NCBI RefSeq assembly: GCF_001651855.1
Contig: NZ_LNQC01000064.1
Location: 62,615-126,614 of the forward strand
Direction: 5' to 3'
Length of the DNA stretch: 64,000 nt
Source: Sinorhizobium americanum
Lineage (GTDB): Bacteria > Pseudomonadota > Alphaproteobacteria > Rhizobiales > Rhizobiaceae
The notes below the pieces were generated by a model. The model was not told where the DNA came from and ran no database searches. It saw only the letters and a list, made by a program, of their open reading frames with translations. The position numbers and the translations under genes are program-made. Every line of letters begins with the position of its first letter. Position 1 is the first letter of the stretch. Shown here one piece after another: positions 33,642-42,370 of this stretch.

Positions 33642-35158
33642 CGCACCGTCTCGTCGACCGAGCGATCCGAGACATCGATCCAGATCGTCTTCAGTTCGGT
33701 GTACTGGTCGTGCGCCCAGATGGACTTGTCGCGACCGCCGAAGCCGGATTCCTTGTAGCCGCCGAACGGTGTCGTCGCGTCGCCCTCGCCGAAGCAGTTC
33801 ACGGTGACAACGCCGGCGCGGATCTCGCGCGACAGCTTGATCGCGTTGCGGAGACTGCCGGTGTAGACTGAGGCCGTCAGGCCGTAGACCGTGTCATTGG
33901 CAAGCCTGATCGCCTCCGCCAGACTGCTGAAGGTCGTGACCGACAGCACCGGCCCGAAAATCTCTTCCTGGAAGAGGCGGCTGTCGCGGCCGACGCCGTC
34001 GACGACGGTCGGCTCGACAAAATTGCCGCCTTCTCGCGTGTCGCCGCCAAAGAGCAGCGAAAGCTTCTCCGTTTGGACGTCGTCCAGGAACGACTTCACC
34101 TTCTCGAAATGGGCCTTGCTGACCAGCGATCCGATGCGGTTTTCGGGATTGAGCGGGTCGCCCATCCTCCATTCCCGCATGTAAGCACCGATCCGCTTCA
34201 GGAGCTCGTCCTTGACGTCGGCGTGAACGATCAGGCGCGAGGTCGCAGAGCAGTTCTCGCCCATGTTCCAGAACGCGCCGTTGACGACCTGCTCGGCGAC
34301 GAGATCGAGATCCTCGACATCGTTCATCACCACGGCCGGGTTCTTGCCGCCGCATTCGAGAACGACGCGCTTCAGGTTCGAATCCGCGGCGTAACGCAGG
34401 AAGCGCCGGCCGGTCGCGGTCGAGCCGGTGAAGCTGACCATCGAGACGTCCATGTGCATGCCGAGCGGCTCGCCGACATCCTTGCCGCTGCCGGTGACGA
34501 CGTTGAAGACGCCGGCCGGAATACCGGCCTCGTGAGCGAGTTCCGCCACCCTGAGCGCTGTCAGCGTCGTCTCCTGCGCCGGCTTGACGACGACGGAGCA
34601 GCCGGCCGCAAGCGCCGGCCCGATCTTCCAGGCGAGCATCAGCAGCGGGAAGTTCCAGGGCAGCACGAGGCCGACGACGCCGATCGGTTCGCGCACGACG
34701 AGCGTCAGGGCGTTCGAGCCGACCGGTGCGGTGTTGTCGTAGATTTTGTCGATCAGCTCCGCGTGCCAGCGGATCGTGTGGATCGTGTCCGGCACGTCGA
34801 TCGTCTGGACCTCGCGGATCGGCTTGCCGCTGTCGAGGCTTTCGAGCACGGCGAGTTCGTGGCGGTTGCGCTCGAGCAGCCTGGCGAACTTCAGAAGGAC
34901 GTCCTTCCGCTCGCCGGGAGAGCGCAGATGCCAGCGGCCGTCTTCAAATGCCTGCTTGGCCTTGGCGACGGCAAAGTCGACGTCGGAAGAATCGCAGGCG
35001 GCGATTTCCGTCAGGACTTCGCCCGTCGCCGGATTGGTCGTCTTGAATGTCTTTCCGGATGCGGCAGGGCGGAAGGCGCCATCGACGAAGGCATTCGACG
35101 GATAGGACATCGACTTGGCGATCGCCGCATATTCCGCTGCGGTCAGAAGATCATGCAT
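33638..35158 (-). CDS. NAD(P)-dependent aldehyde dehydrogenase (506 aa)
   Basis: This is an ALDH with VVLECGGKNPAVV (general base Glu268), WNMGENCSATSRLIV (catalytic Cys303), the cofactor segment VSFTGSTATGRRF and LPWNFPLLMLAWKIGPALAA. I use the ATG at 35158 because GGGAGCC stands just before it; it overlaps the stop of the DapA-family gene by eight bases. The sequence is of the PuuC/betaine-aldehyde type. In this operon it would oxidise the semialdehyde made by the lyase, for example alpha-ketoglutarate semialdehyde in a hydroxyproline pathway. Substrate is inferred. Confidence 0.92.
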   Translation of the reverse strand: MHDLLTAAEYAAIAKSMSYPSNAFVDGAFRPAASGKTFKTTNPATGEVLTEIAACDSSDVDFAVAKAKQAFEDGRWHLRSPGERKDVLLKFARLLERNRHELAVLESLDSGKPIREVQTIDVPDTIHTIRWHAELIDKIYDNTAPVGSNALTLVVREPIGVVGLVLPWNFPLLMLAWKIGPALAAGCSVVVKPAQETTLTALRVAELAHEAGIPAGVFNVVTGSGKDVGEPLGMHMDVSMVSFTGSTATGRRFLRYAADSNLKRVVLECGGKNPAVVMNDVEDLDLVAEQVVNGAFWNMGENCSATSRLIVHADVKDELLKRIGAYMREWRMGDPLNPENRIGSLVSKAHFEKVKSFLDDVQTEKLSLLFGGDTREGGNFVEPTVVDGVGRDSRLFQEEIFGPVLSVTTFSSLAEAIRLANDTVYGLTASVYTGSLRNAIKLSREIRAGVVTVNCFGEGDATTPFGGYKESGFGGRDKSIWAHDQYTELKTIWIDVSDRSVDETVR

Positions 35159-36059
35159 AATTGGCTCCCGATGTGATGTGGGCAACGGACCGCTTCAGGG
35201 TGCTGATGACCGTTTGGAGGCTTCGCTTTTCTTCGGAGTTCAAGGGGCGCAGCGGTGCGCGCACCTCGCCGACCTTCAGCCCGTTCAGCTCGCAGCCGAA
35301 CTTGATCGACTGGACGAACTTGCCGCACTCGAGAAAGTCCATCAGCGGCAGCATCGCCGTCATGATGGCGCGGCCCTTGTCGAAGTTCTTCTCTATGACG
35401 CAGGCTTCATAGAGGGCGACATGTTCGCGCGGCAGGAAGTTGGAGCCGGCACAGACCCAGCTTCTCGCTCCCCAGGCGAAGAACTCGAGCGCCTGGTCGT
35501 CCCAGCCGCAAGAGAGCGAGATGTGCGGAAACTTCCGGGCGAGCAGGTGCAGGTTGCCCATGTCGCCGGAGCTCTCCTTGATTGCCACGACGTTCTTGGA
35601 CTTGCCGACGCGGGAGAAATACTCGTCTCCCATCATCACGCCCATGCGGGCCGGATAGTTGTAGAGCATGATCGGCAGGTTAGCCGCACGGTCGACCGTC
35701 AGCGCATGCACAGCGTTCTCGCGCTCCGTCGGCAGGGCATAGGGCGGCGACGAAACGAGAATCGCATCGGCCCCGATGTCTTTGGCGGCCTTCGCATACT
35801 CGACCGAATCCTCCGTCCGCGTGGCGCCGGTCCCGACGATCAGCGGCAGCCTCGTTCCGATGACGTCCTTGGCACGGGCGGCAAGGTCGAAGCGTTCCTG
35901 TGCCGATTGGGCGTAGTATTCCCCGGTCGATCCGCCGACGATGATCCCGTGGACCTTGGCCTCGATCAGAGATTCAAGGACCTCCGCGAACGCCTTCATG
36001 TTGATCATGCCATTGGTGTAAGGCGTCACCGCAGGCGTATAGATACCTTCGAACTTCAA
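35151..36059 (-). CDS. DapA-family lyase/deaminase (302 aa)
   Basis: The class I aldolase fold of the dihydrodipicolinate synthase superfamily is clear: FEGIYTPAVTPYTNG, IIVGGSTGEYYAQSAQER, YNYPARMGVMM (Tyr133) and NVVAIKESSGDMGN with the Schiff-base lysine (Lys161). The only good start is TTG at 36059, which overlaps the stop of the GntR gene as TTGA with GGAG upstream. Members in hydroxyproline operons deaminate 1-pyrroline-4-hydroxy-2-carboxylate to alpha-ketoglutarate semialdehyde, which fits the neighbouring aldehyde dehydrogenase; other keto-sugar-acid aldolase functions are possible. Confidence 0.88.
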   Translation of the reverse strand: MKFEGIYTPAVTPYTNGMINMKAFAEVLESLIEAKVHGIIVGGSTGEYYAQSAQERFDLAARAKDVIGTRLPLIVGTGATRTEDSVEYAKAAKDIGADAILVSSPPYALPTERENAVHALTVDRAANLPIMLYNYPARMGVMMGDEYFSRVGKSKNVVAIKESSGDMGNLHLLARKFPHISLSCGWDDQALEFFAWGARSWVCAGSNFLPREHVALYEACVIEKNFDKGRAIMTAMLPLMDFLECGKFVQSIKFGCELNGLKVGEVRAPLRPLNSEEKRSLQTVISTLKRSVAHITSGANYA

Positions 36060-36769
36060 GACAGTTTCTCCATCTGCAGTTTGGCCGGGCCATCGACCAG
36101 GGCGTCGGCCTTCAGGCCTTGCGGCGCAATGAACATCTCCATGTTCTCTCGCGAGAGCTCCCAATGCTCAAAGACGAGGTCGACGACCGCGTCCTCGTCA
36201 TGAGCGGCGATCGCCGCGATGAACGCGTCATGGTGTTCGACGGCGACGCGCAGCCGCTTTTCCATGTCCTCGTTGCGGGGACGGAAGAAGGTGTGGCCGA
36301 TGCGGGCGTGGTCGATCAGCAGGCGGCCGAGGCTCGGCTGCAGATAGACGTTGCCGGACATCTCGCCCATGATCTCGTGGAAGCGGTTATTCTCCAGCAC
36401 CATCGACGGCGCGTCCTTGGACCCAGCAGCAGTGCGAAACCGCTCCTGCGTGTCCTTCAGTTGCGTCATCTGTCGGGGCTTGAAGTTCTGGACGGCCAGC
36501 CGGCCGATCGCCGCGTAGACCATCGGCGCGACCAGGAAGAAGTTCCTCAACGTCGAATGGTTCATGGGGGCCACCCGCGCCCCGCGATTCTCCCGAATTT
36601 CGACGTATCCCTCCCCCTCGAGGCGACGGATGATTTCACGCACCGGAGTCCGCGATACGCCGTAGCGCTCGCCAAGGACCACCTCGTCCAGGTCCTCGTC
36701 GGGATCCAACTCCATCGTCAGGATCTGCCGTTTCAGATCTTCGTAGAGACCGTTTTTGCCGCTCTTCAC
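36056..36769 (-). CDS. GntR-family (FadR/FCD) transcriptional regulator (237 aa)
   Basis: The winged helix contains LYEDLKRQILTMELDPDEDL and LGERYGVSRTPVREIIRRLE, and the wing is YVEIRENRGARVAPM. The C-terminal FCD domain has metal-type histidines in LENNRFHEIMGEM, IDHARIGHTFFRP and RVAVEHHDAFIAAI. I prefer the GTG at 36769, which has AGGAGG five bases upstream, over an ATG 13 codons earlier. It is the first gene of the operon and should repress it, releasing DNA when its effector binds. A palindrome-like site 74-94 bases upstream is a candidate operator. Confidence 0.88.
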   Translation of the reverse strand: MKSGKNGLYEDLKRQILTMELDPDEDLDEVVLGERYGVSRTPVREIIRRLEGEGYVEIRENRGARVAPMNHSTLRNFFLVAPMVYAAIGRLAVQNFKPRQMTQLKDTQERFRTAAGSKDAPSMVLENNRFHEIMGEMSGNVYLQPSLGRLLIDHARIGHTFFRPRNEDMEKRLRVAVEHHDAFIAAIAAHDEDAVVDLVFEHWELSRENMEMFIAPQGLKADALVDGPAKLQMEKLS

Positions 36770-36842
36770 AGGGACCTCCTCTGACGTCTGGAAGTGGCTG
36801 ATGCGCACAAGGTCGCACCCAAGGAGCAGCGAGTCAAGAAAA

Positions 36843-36863
36843 ATGTATTATCTGCGTATACAT
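36843..36863. promoter_or_regulatory. Candidate GntR operator
   Basis: ATGTAT (36843-36848), nine bases, ATACAT (36858-36863): a perfect inverted repeat. A second AATACAT follows at about 36889, and the right arm lies in GTATACAT. FCD-type GntR proteins often bind short TGTATACA-like palindromes. It lies 74 bases upstream of the GTG of the GntR gene. Confidence 0.5.
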
Positions 36864-37116
36864 TCGTTATTCGCACAGAATACATTTTCCTCGAGACTCT
36901 TCGGGTCGGGAGTCGCAGGATGGCTGCGCGTGCAGCGAAGTGGCTGTTGTGGCGAGGGAAATGCGGCGGCTTGTGCGCTGCTCGTGTTGCGAAGTTCTCG
37001 CAGGTGATCCAATGCATGTCGCCCAAACCTGTGCAGCGGTTTTGGGATGACGGCATGCACAAAAACAGCGACCTAGAGCGCGCCGCGTGAAGACGTTTGA
37101 ACGCGACGCGCTTCAG

Positions 37117-37152
37117 ACCGCGCGTCTTATCAGATGCGCAAAGGTCGCGCTG
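37117..37152. repeat. RIME-like intergenic palindromic repeat, copy 1
   Basis: The core CGCGCGTCTTATCAGATGCG plus CAAAGGTCGCGCTG matches, with a few differences, the element at 60939-61035. Just to the left (37076-37116) is a second imperfect palindrome, AGCGCGCCGCGTGAAGACG and its mirror, so modules are joined as in rhizobial mosaic elements. Confidence 0.6.
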
Positions 37153-37265
37153 ATTTACGCCTCTATCGGCATGACTTATGGCAACATGCGGTAACCGCGA
37201 ACCTCGAAGGTCGGCGATCCCGCAAATTCGACCCTGTCGTCGCCTCCGCCGGCCTCAACCATCCT

Positions 37266-37997
37266 TCAGACGGCGTAAAGCTCGACCGGCTTGTCAAAGC
37301 CCTTGAGGCGATATTCCCGGCCTATGCTTGCGGCCGTCTGACTGTGCGCCCGCTCGCGAACGGCCGTGGTGACGAGAATCCCGCCCGCTTCAGCGGCCGC
37401 CTGTGCGCGGGTGGCAGTATTCACGACCGTTCCAATCGCCGTCAGGTCCCGATGCGATCGACCGAACTCTCCGAAGCTGGCCTCGCCCGAATCGATGCCG
37501 ATTCCGACGCCGAATTCGCTTCCGTCCAGGCCTTCGGCAGCGTGCAGCTCGCGGCGCAATCGGCAGCGGCGCTGGATCTCCCTCGCGGCCAGAACAGCAC
37601 ATTCCGCGTGGTCCTGGCGGGGGATCGGAAAATTGAAAATTGCCATCACCGCGTCACCGACCGTCTTGTTGAGAAGACCGTCGAATTCCCAAATGGCTTC
37701 GGCACATTCGTCGTAAAAATCATCCAGCATGGAAGAGACGGTATCTGCCGACAGCGACTGCGACAGCGTCGTATAGCCCCTCAAATCTGCAAAAAGCACG
37801 GTCACGTCAACGGTGATCTTGCGGGCCTTCATCACGCGTGTGAACATGAGCTCGCAAATCGTGCAGGTGTTCGGGTTCATCCGGCTGGGGCGGATGCCAA
37901 AGGCGCGGAAGGGTATGGAGGCTGGTCCGCGCAGAGGCACAGGGATCCGCATCTGCTCCCAGCAGCCCTTGCAGATTCTCGATTGGGAAAACGACAT
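37266..37997 (-). CDS. Adenylate/guanylate cyclase with Cys-rich N-terminus (243 aa)
   Basis: A class III cyclase catalytic domain spans about residues 75-240: VTVLFADLRGYTTLSQSLSA (metal Asp), TVGDAVMAIFNFP (second Asp) and AIGTVVNTATRAQAAA. The N-terminal 60 residues have two cysteine pairs, RICKGCWEQM and NPNTCTICELMF, which could form a small zinc or metal site as a sensory element. I use the ATG at 37997, with GGGAG about ten bases upstream; a GTG 14 codons earlier is open too. It stands alone between the mosaic repeat and a GFA gene. The stimulus is unknown. Confidence 0.85.
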   Translation of the reverse strand: MSFSQSRICKGCWEQMRIPVPLRGPASIPFRAFGIRPSRMNPNTCTICELMFTRVMKARKITVDVTVLFADLRGYTTLSQSLSADTVSSMLDDFYDECAEAIWEFDGLLNKTVGDAVMAIFNFPIPRQDHAECAVLAAREIQRRCRLRRELHAAEGLDGSEFGVGIGIDSGEASFGEFGRSHRDLTAIGTVVNTATRAQAAAEAGGILVTTAVRERAHSQTAASIGREYRLKGFDKPVELYAV

Positions 37998-38177
37998 GTC
38001 GCCGCGACTCCCTGTATAGGTCGCCGCGGATTTTCGCACATCTCAGTCGGAAAATCTTTCGAATATCCATCGAGGACTCGGATAAGGAGTCACGCCTACT
38101 TCAAAGTTCCCCGGCAGAATGTCTCTGGCCTTTCAGATCGCGACGGTTTTGGCCGGAGCCGGCACGGGTCATTCTCG

Positions 38178-38579
38178 TCAAAACCAGAGATCGCGCACGC
38201 ATAGTCCTTTCGACGGCAGGTCCTCAAACGTGTCGAGACCGTCGAAATGATCAATCGGCAGGTCACCAACCGCATCTGGCGGCGCAAGCCGCAGGTTCAC
38301 AGCCATACGCCGGCGGCCATCCTTTTCAAGCCGCAGGCCGCGCCAGCTCAGAACACAGGCGCAGGATGGACAGAACAATATCTCAAGCGATGACTTGTCC
38401 CTGCCGGCGCGCGTGTAGGAGGCCGTCTCTCCCGTGACGGCGATACGCTCTCCTTCGTAGTCATAGGCCCACAGCGCACCGTAGCGCCGGCAGAGTGTGC
38501 AATTGCACGCGGTGACCGAGCCGGGGTCCCCCTCAAGAGTCCATCTCGCCTTCCCGCAATGACATGAGCCGATCAGCAT
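38178..38579 (-). CDS. GFA-family zinc protein (133 aa)
   Basis: MLIGSCHCGKARWTLEGD, VTACNCTLCRRYGALWAYDY and EILFCPSCACVLSWRG give the CxC, CxxC and CPxC zinc ligands of the Gfa/CENP-V-like fold. The name comes from glutathione-dependent formaldehyde activation, but most members have no proven function. I start at MLIGSCHC (38579), which fits the family start; a TTG 17 codons upstream extends it without similarity. No operon partner is evident. Confidence 0.82.
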   Translation of the reverse strand: MLIGSCHCGKARWTLEGDPGSVTACNCTLCRRYGALWAYDYEGERIAVTGETASYTRAGRDKSSLEILFCPSCACVLSWRGLRLEKDGRRRMAVNLRLAPPDAVGDLPIDHFDGLDTFEDLPSKGLCVRDLWF

Positions 38580-38862
38580 GAGCCAGCCGTTCAATCGCGC
38601 TGCCTTTTCAGTGGCGGCATCCTGCCCCAATCAGGCCATGGCCGCAACCAGCGATAAAGTCGCCAATCCGGCCTCTCCACAGAGGGGCGAACAGGCTATC
38701 CTGTTCGACCAGTTCGTCCGACCTGCCTTCGCCCAGGTCGCCATGCGCGGAACAGCCCGATTGAAGGCGGCCTCGCTGACGGTGGGATTTGAAAAGTTTG
38801 CGTTGACCGCTTTCGACGTCGAGGCGACACTTGCACCCTGAAGCAAGGCAGGAGGAAAATTG

Positions 38863-39168
38863 ATGGCCGAGCCAGACAGCTGGCGCTCCATGACAAGCGC
38901 ACCGAAAAACGGCAGTCGGATCCTCGTGACGATCCGCCCGTCCGAACAAGGTGCGGCAGAAGTTGACCTCGCCTATTGGTCGAATGGCGACCAGTTCGGT
39001 GCAGAAGGCTGGCGCGCCTCTGATTCCTCGCCCGGCCGCATCATCGAATACGCCGAACCCGAATTGAAGTGCTGGATGCCGATGCCCTCGGCCAATCTCG
39101 ATCGCACCTCGATGCCCTCACCTTGGGAAGGCGACGACGAGCGAGAGCTCGACGGTTCAGGGATTTGA
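38863..39168 (+). CDS. Hypothetical protein, DUF551-like (101 aa)
   Basis: The ATG at 38863 has AGGAGG about eight bases upstream. The protein starts MAEPDSWRSMTSAPKNGSRI, and SWRSM.SAPKNG.RILV is the pattern of small DUF551-type proteins common in phages and rhizobia. Later it has DLAYWSNGDQFGAEGWRA and CWMPMP. There is no signal peptide or membrane helix. The function is unknown. Confidence 0.6.
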   Translation: MAEPDSWRSMTSAPKNGSRILVTIRPSEQGAAEVDLAYWSNGDQFGAEGWRASDSSPGRIIEYAEPELKCWMPMPSANLDRTSMPSPWEGDDERELDGSGI

Positions 39169-39615
39169 GAACTTGCTCCGCCGTGCTGCGAAGTTGATGT
39201 GAAGCGAGTGGCAAAATCCAACGCGACGACAGTGCACCACGGCGAGTCTGGACTTAACGTCGACAAACCACGTGACCAGCGTCTTTATCTTCGGACGTGC
39301 CGTACGAGAGCTTGGTATTTCGGAGACTCCCGCAATCCTATTCATAATGGGCGGCAGCGGCCAGACGATGCGGTAGGCGGCGGTCGCCTATGTATCTGCT
39401 CTCAGTGCGATCAAGCAAGACACTGGGCCGCGAACCGCCGAGCGACGCACCGTCCCCGCCCGGTGCTCGCCTGATCCGGGAGTGGAACGGCAGCAGCCAT
39501 GTCGCGACGTGGTGGAGGAGGCTTCATCCATCGACAACCCGTTCGGCACGAGATTGTCACCCATGTCTTAAGTACGTTCTGTTACCTATGTCTCTGGGCT
39601 GGACGAAGAACTGAA
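39169..39615. other. Degenerate DNA beside tRNA-Met with a DUF2924-like fragment
   Basis: No intact gene is seen. One frame at about 39450-39510 reads PGARLIREWNGSSHVA, which resembles the GTRLVREWNG-x-H-x-V core of phage/plasmid DUF2924 proteins, and then falls out of frame. Another frame, about 39270-39380, reads FGRAVRELGISETPAILFIM before a stop. Together they suggest remnants of an element inserted near the tRNA gene. Confidence 0.4.
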
Positions 39616-39692
39616 TGGTAGCGGAGGAGGGATTCGAACCCCCGACACAAGGATTATGATTCCTCTGCTCTAACCTACTGAGCTACTCCGCC
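39616..39692 (-). tRNA. tRNA-Met (CAT), elongator type
   Basis: Read from 39692 leftward: a seven-base acceptor arm GGCGGAG, a D-arm with AGCTCAGTAGGTTAGAGC, an anticodon arm GAGGA-ATCATAA-TCCTT with anticodon CAT, a variable loop TGTGTC, a T-arm GGGGG-TTCGAAT-CCCTC and an encoded CCA end at 39616-39618. The G1-T72 acceptor pair is a wobble. The body matches alphaproteobacterial elongator Met rather than initiator tRNA; a lysidine-modified Ile2 tRNA is less likely. Confidence 0.92.
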
Positions 39693-39826
39693 GCCGGTGC
39701 CGTGGAAGCTTCTTGGCGAAGCCCGTCTCGGCTGGACGGGCGGCTTATAAGGTGCTGTTCCGGCTAGTGTCAAGCAATGTCTTCGGGAAAGTGCGAACTT
39801 TTGCCGATGCGCCGAACCGCCGCCGT

Positions 39827-41032
39827 TCAGGCTGCCGCGGGCTCGCGCAGGAGCGCCTGGAGGGCCGCCTCCGCAGCCGGTTCGCGTTCGGACTTGCGGA
39901 TGAATCCGCCGCCATAGACACGGGCGTCCTCACCGGTGCCCGAATAGAGCGCGCAAGCCTGGCCCGGCGCCACGCCCGCCTCGCCGTCGACAAGCTCGAC
40001 ATAGATGCCGTCGGCATCGCGCCTCAAGACAGCCGGCGCCGGCTGGCGGGTGGAGCGGACCTTGGCGAAGCATGCGAAGCCGCGGGCTGCCGCCTCGTCG
40101 ATTTCCTCATCACCGAGCCAGTTGACGTCGCGCAGATAGACGCGACGCGTCTCGAGCGCCTCCTTCGGCCCGACGATGACGCGGCGGGAGCGGGCGTCGA
40201 GATAGACGACATAGAGCGGCTCGCCGGTCGCGACCCCGATGCCACGCCGCTGGCCGATCGTGTAGTGCAGGATGCCCTCATGGCTGCCGAGCACCCGCCC
40301 GTCGAGATGGACGATCTCGCCGGCGAGCGCCGCATTCGGCTTCAGCTTCGAGACGATGTCGCTGTATTTGCCCTGCGGCACGAAACAGATGTCCTGGCTG
40401 TCGGCCTTCTTGGCGACGACGAGGCCCATCTCCTCGGCGAGCGCGCGCGTCTCGGGCTTGGAAAGGCTCCCGAGCGGAAAGCGCAGATAGTCGATCTGCT
40501 CCTGGGTGGTCGCGAAGAGGAAATAGCTCTGGTCGCGCTCCGCGTCGGTCGGCCGGTAGAGGGCGCGCTGCCCGGCATAGCGCGGCTTCGGACTCGGCCG
40601 GGAACGGATGTAATGGCCGGTCGCAAGCGCGTCGGCGCCGAGCTCCTTGGCGGTCGCCAGGAGATCGGCGAATTTGACGGTCTGGTTGCAGGCAACGCAG
40701 GGGATCGGCGTTTCGCCGGCAATGTAGCTTTCGGCGAAGGGGTTGATCACCGTCTCGCGGAAACGTGCCTCGTAATCGAGGACATAGTGCGGGATGCCGA
40801 GCGTTTCGCAGACGCGTCGCGCATCGTCTATGTCCTGGCCGGCGCAGCAGGAGCCGGCCCGGTGCACCGCCGCACCGTGGTCGTAGAGCTGCAGCGTGAT
40901 GCCGAGAACGTCGTAGCCCTCGCGTTTGAGCAAGCCTGCCACCACGGAGGAATCGACGCCGCCGGACATGGCGACGACGACGCGCGTATCTTCGGGCCTG
41001 CGGTCAAAATCGAGACTGTTCACGGGATCCAA
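39827..41032 (-). CDS. mnmA: tRNA-specific 2-thiouridylase MnmA (401 aa)
   Basis: MnmA puts sulfur on U34 of tRNAs for Lys, Glu and Gln, using ATP and relayed sulfur. The PP-loop [18 protein letters not shown], the catalytic cysteine in [16 protein letters not shown] and the second one in [19 protein letters not shown] are present. SQPIRFP-type and [20 protein letters not shown] segments complete the family. The N-terminus is slightly extended ([12 protein letters not shown]). The gene is monocistronic and lies 135 bases after tRNA-Met on the same strand. Confidence 0.94.
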   Translation of the reverse strand: MDPVNSLDFDRRPEDTRVVVAMSGGVDSSVVAGLLKREGYDVLGITLQLYDHGAAVHRAGSCCAGQDIDDARRVCETLGIPHYVLDYEARFRETVINPFAESYIAGETPIPCVACNQTVKFADLLATAKELGADALATGHYIRSRPSPKPRYAGQRALYRPTDAERDQSYFLFATTQEQIDYLRFPLGSLSKPETRALAEEMGLVVAKKADSQDICFVPQGKYSDIVSKLKPNAALAGEIVHLDGRVLGSHEGILHYTIGQRRGIGVATGEPLYVVYLDARSRRVIVGPKEALETRRVYLRDVNWLGDEEIDEAAARGFACFAKVRSTRQPAPAVLRRDADGIYVELVDGEAGVAPGQACALYSGTGEDARVYGGGFIRKSEREPAAEAALQALLREPAAA

Positions 41033-41454
41033 TCCGGCATCCGGACGCCGCTATCGCTGCCAACGTCCTGTTTTACCCAATGCATGCTTCCTTAAATCAT
41101 AGTCGGCTTAAGGATAAAACATGCAGCAATTCAAAGTGCTACAGCGACCTTGCGCGTCCGATGACGCGCGGCGCGGTGGAGGGCCGCGCGCTGATCACGA
41201 TTGCGCCGGCGGCATTCCTTCGGCCTTCTGTGCCGCGACATATAGAAACTTGTGCTTCGCGGGGCAAGTGCGCAGGCGTGCCGGCCGCGGGGGCTGCCGA
41301 CCGAGGCCGCCCGTCGGCCGCCGTTCGCGGCGGTTTGCAGTGGCTCCGAGGTGTCTCAAATTATGAGCAAATCGTTACCGTCCACTTAGGCAAATGTTAA
41401 ATGTGGCAAGCTAAGGTCGCCTCCATATGGTCTTGAGTTTGTGTAGAGAGTCCC
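41033..41454. other. Intergenic region upstream of mnmA and sciP
   Basis: These 422 bases separate the divergent mnmA and sciP. Near the sciP end, TTACCGTCCACTTAG (about 41376-41390) and TTAAATG resemble degenerate halves of the CtrA box TTAA-N7-TTAA; this is weak. The middle is GC-rich without a supported gene. Confidence 0.4.
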
Positions 41455-41730
41455 ATGACCGAAATGATGCGTCCACGCGTGAAATATGTCATCGGCCCCG
41501 ATGGCAGTCCTCTGACGATTGCGGATCTGCCGCCGGCGAACACCCGCCGCTGGGTGATCCGCCGGAAGGCCGAGGTCGTCGCTGCCGTGCGTGGCGGCCT
41601 CTTGAGCCTCGAAGAGGCCTGCGAGCGTTACACCCTCACCGTCGAGGAATTCCTCTCCTGGCAATCCTCCATCAACGACCACGGTCTCGCCGGCCTGCGC
41701 ACCACCCGCATCCAGCAATATCGCCACTGA
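41455..41730 (+). CDS. sciP: CtrA inhibitory protein SciP (DUF1153, 91 aa)
   Basis: The sequence VKYVIGPDGSPLTIADLPPA, RRWVIRRKAEVVAAVRGGLL, SLEEACERYTLTVEEFLSWQ is nearly invariant in alphaproteobacterial DUF1153/SciP proteins. In Caulobacter SciP is a helix-turn-helix protein that represses CtrA-activated promoters in G1 cells. Here it lies 1.4 kb from ctrA on the same strand. The GAGAGTCCC before the ATG at 41455 is a modest ribosome site; the ATG three codons later is an alternative. Confidence 0.93.
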   Translation: MTEMMRPRVKYVIGPDGSPLTIADLPPANTRRWVIRRKAEVVAAVRGGLLSLEEACERYTLTVEEFLSWQSSINDHGLAGLRTTRIQQYRH

Positions 41731-41963
41731 TCCATCCGCGACAGGGCCATAGTTCGAACCGGCGGCTCGGGATTTTCCCGCAGCCGCCGGTGTCGTTTCT
41801 AGGCATTTTGCAGTCAGGTGGAATCACCGGACGTCGCACAAATGTGGCAAGAACAGCGTGTGCGCGCATCCCGCGCTAAAACGCGCCGCAGTCGACAATC
41901 GGCTGTGCTTTGCGGGTCGTTGCTTAGCACGGCCCGCAGAGCGGCCAAGGCAAAGGAGTGCCT

Positions 41964-42245
41964 ATGCAGATAACTGAGGAGAAGACGGGAGCCAAGGGCC
42001 GCTACATGGCGACCATCGACGGACACACCGGCGAAATGACCTATTCCAGATCGTCGCCCCAGCTTGTAATCATCGATCACACCTTCGTGCCGGATGAATT
42101 GCGCGGCAAAGGCGTGGGACAGGCGCTTGCGAAATACGCTGTCGAGGAAGCACGCAAGGGCGGCTGGAAGATTATTCCGCTCTGCCCCTTCATGCGCGCT
42201 CAGGTGATGCGTCATCCGGATTGGCAGGACGCCGTCCAGGCATAG
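41964..42245 (+). CDS. GNAT-type N-acetyltransferase, YjdJ-like (93 aa)
   Basis: A short one-domain GNAT-like protein. GRYMATIDGHTGEMTYSRSS, IIDHTFVPDELRGKGVGQAL (the acetyl-CoA loop RGKGVG) and GWKIIPLCPFMRAQVMRHPD with a cysteine in LCPF are typical of the small YjdJ/Gcn5-related family. AAAGGAG precedes the ATG at 41964. Its substrate is not known. A strong terminator follows at 42267. Confidence 0.85.
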   Translation: MQITEEKTGAKGRYMATIDGHTGEMTYSRSSPQLVIIDHTFVPDELRGKGVGQALAKYAVEEARKGGWKIIPLCPFMRAQVMRHPDWQDAVQA

Positions 42246-42266
42246 CCGGCATTTCTTCGCAACACG

Positions 42267-42304
42267 ATGGCCCGCCTCCCAAAGGAGAAGCGGGCCATTG
42301 TTAT
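42267..42304 (+). terminator. Rho-independent terminator after the GNAT gene
   Basis: ATGGCCCGC at 42267 pairs with GCGGGCCAT ending at 42298 (inner arms CTCC/GGAG), followed by TGTTAT. Confidence 0.65.
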
Positions 42305-42370
42305 CCCGGAGCAGGCAGTCCCCGGCCGCCATTGCGGCCAAGGTTCCCGTCAATCGCCTTCGGCCTCTTC

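Larger units (their letters stand above)
36770..37265. other. Intergenic region with operator and mosaic repeat
   Basis: These 496 bases hold the promoter side of the catabolic operon (AT-rich 36830-36895 with the palindromic site) and, at about 37075-37152, mosaic repeat modules. I see no supported gene in between. A possible start MADAHK at 36794 only overlaps these elements. Confidence 0.5.

Noticed and set aside
38578..38841. An 87-codon plus-strand frame between the GFA and DUF551-like genes
   Set aside because: No ribosome site before its ATG, no recognisable family and partial overlap with the GFA gene start; not supported.
39618..39700. Peptide-like translation opposite tRNA-Met (GGIRTPDTRIMIPLL)
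   Set aside because: This is the well-known spurious translation of a tRNA gene in reverse orientation.
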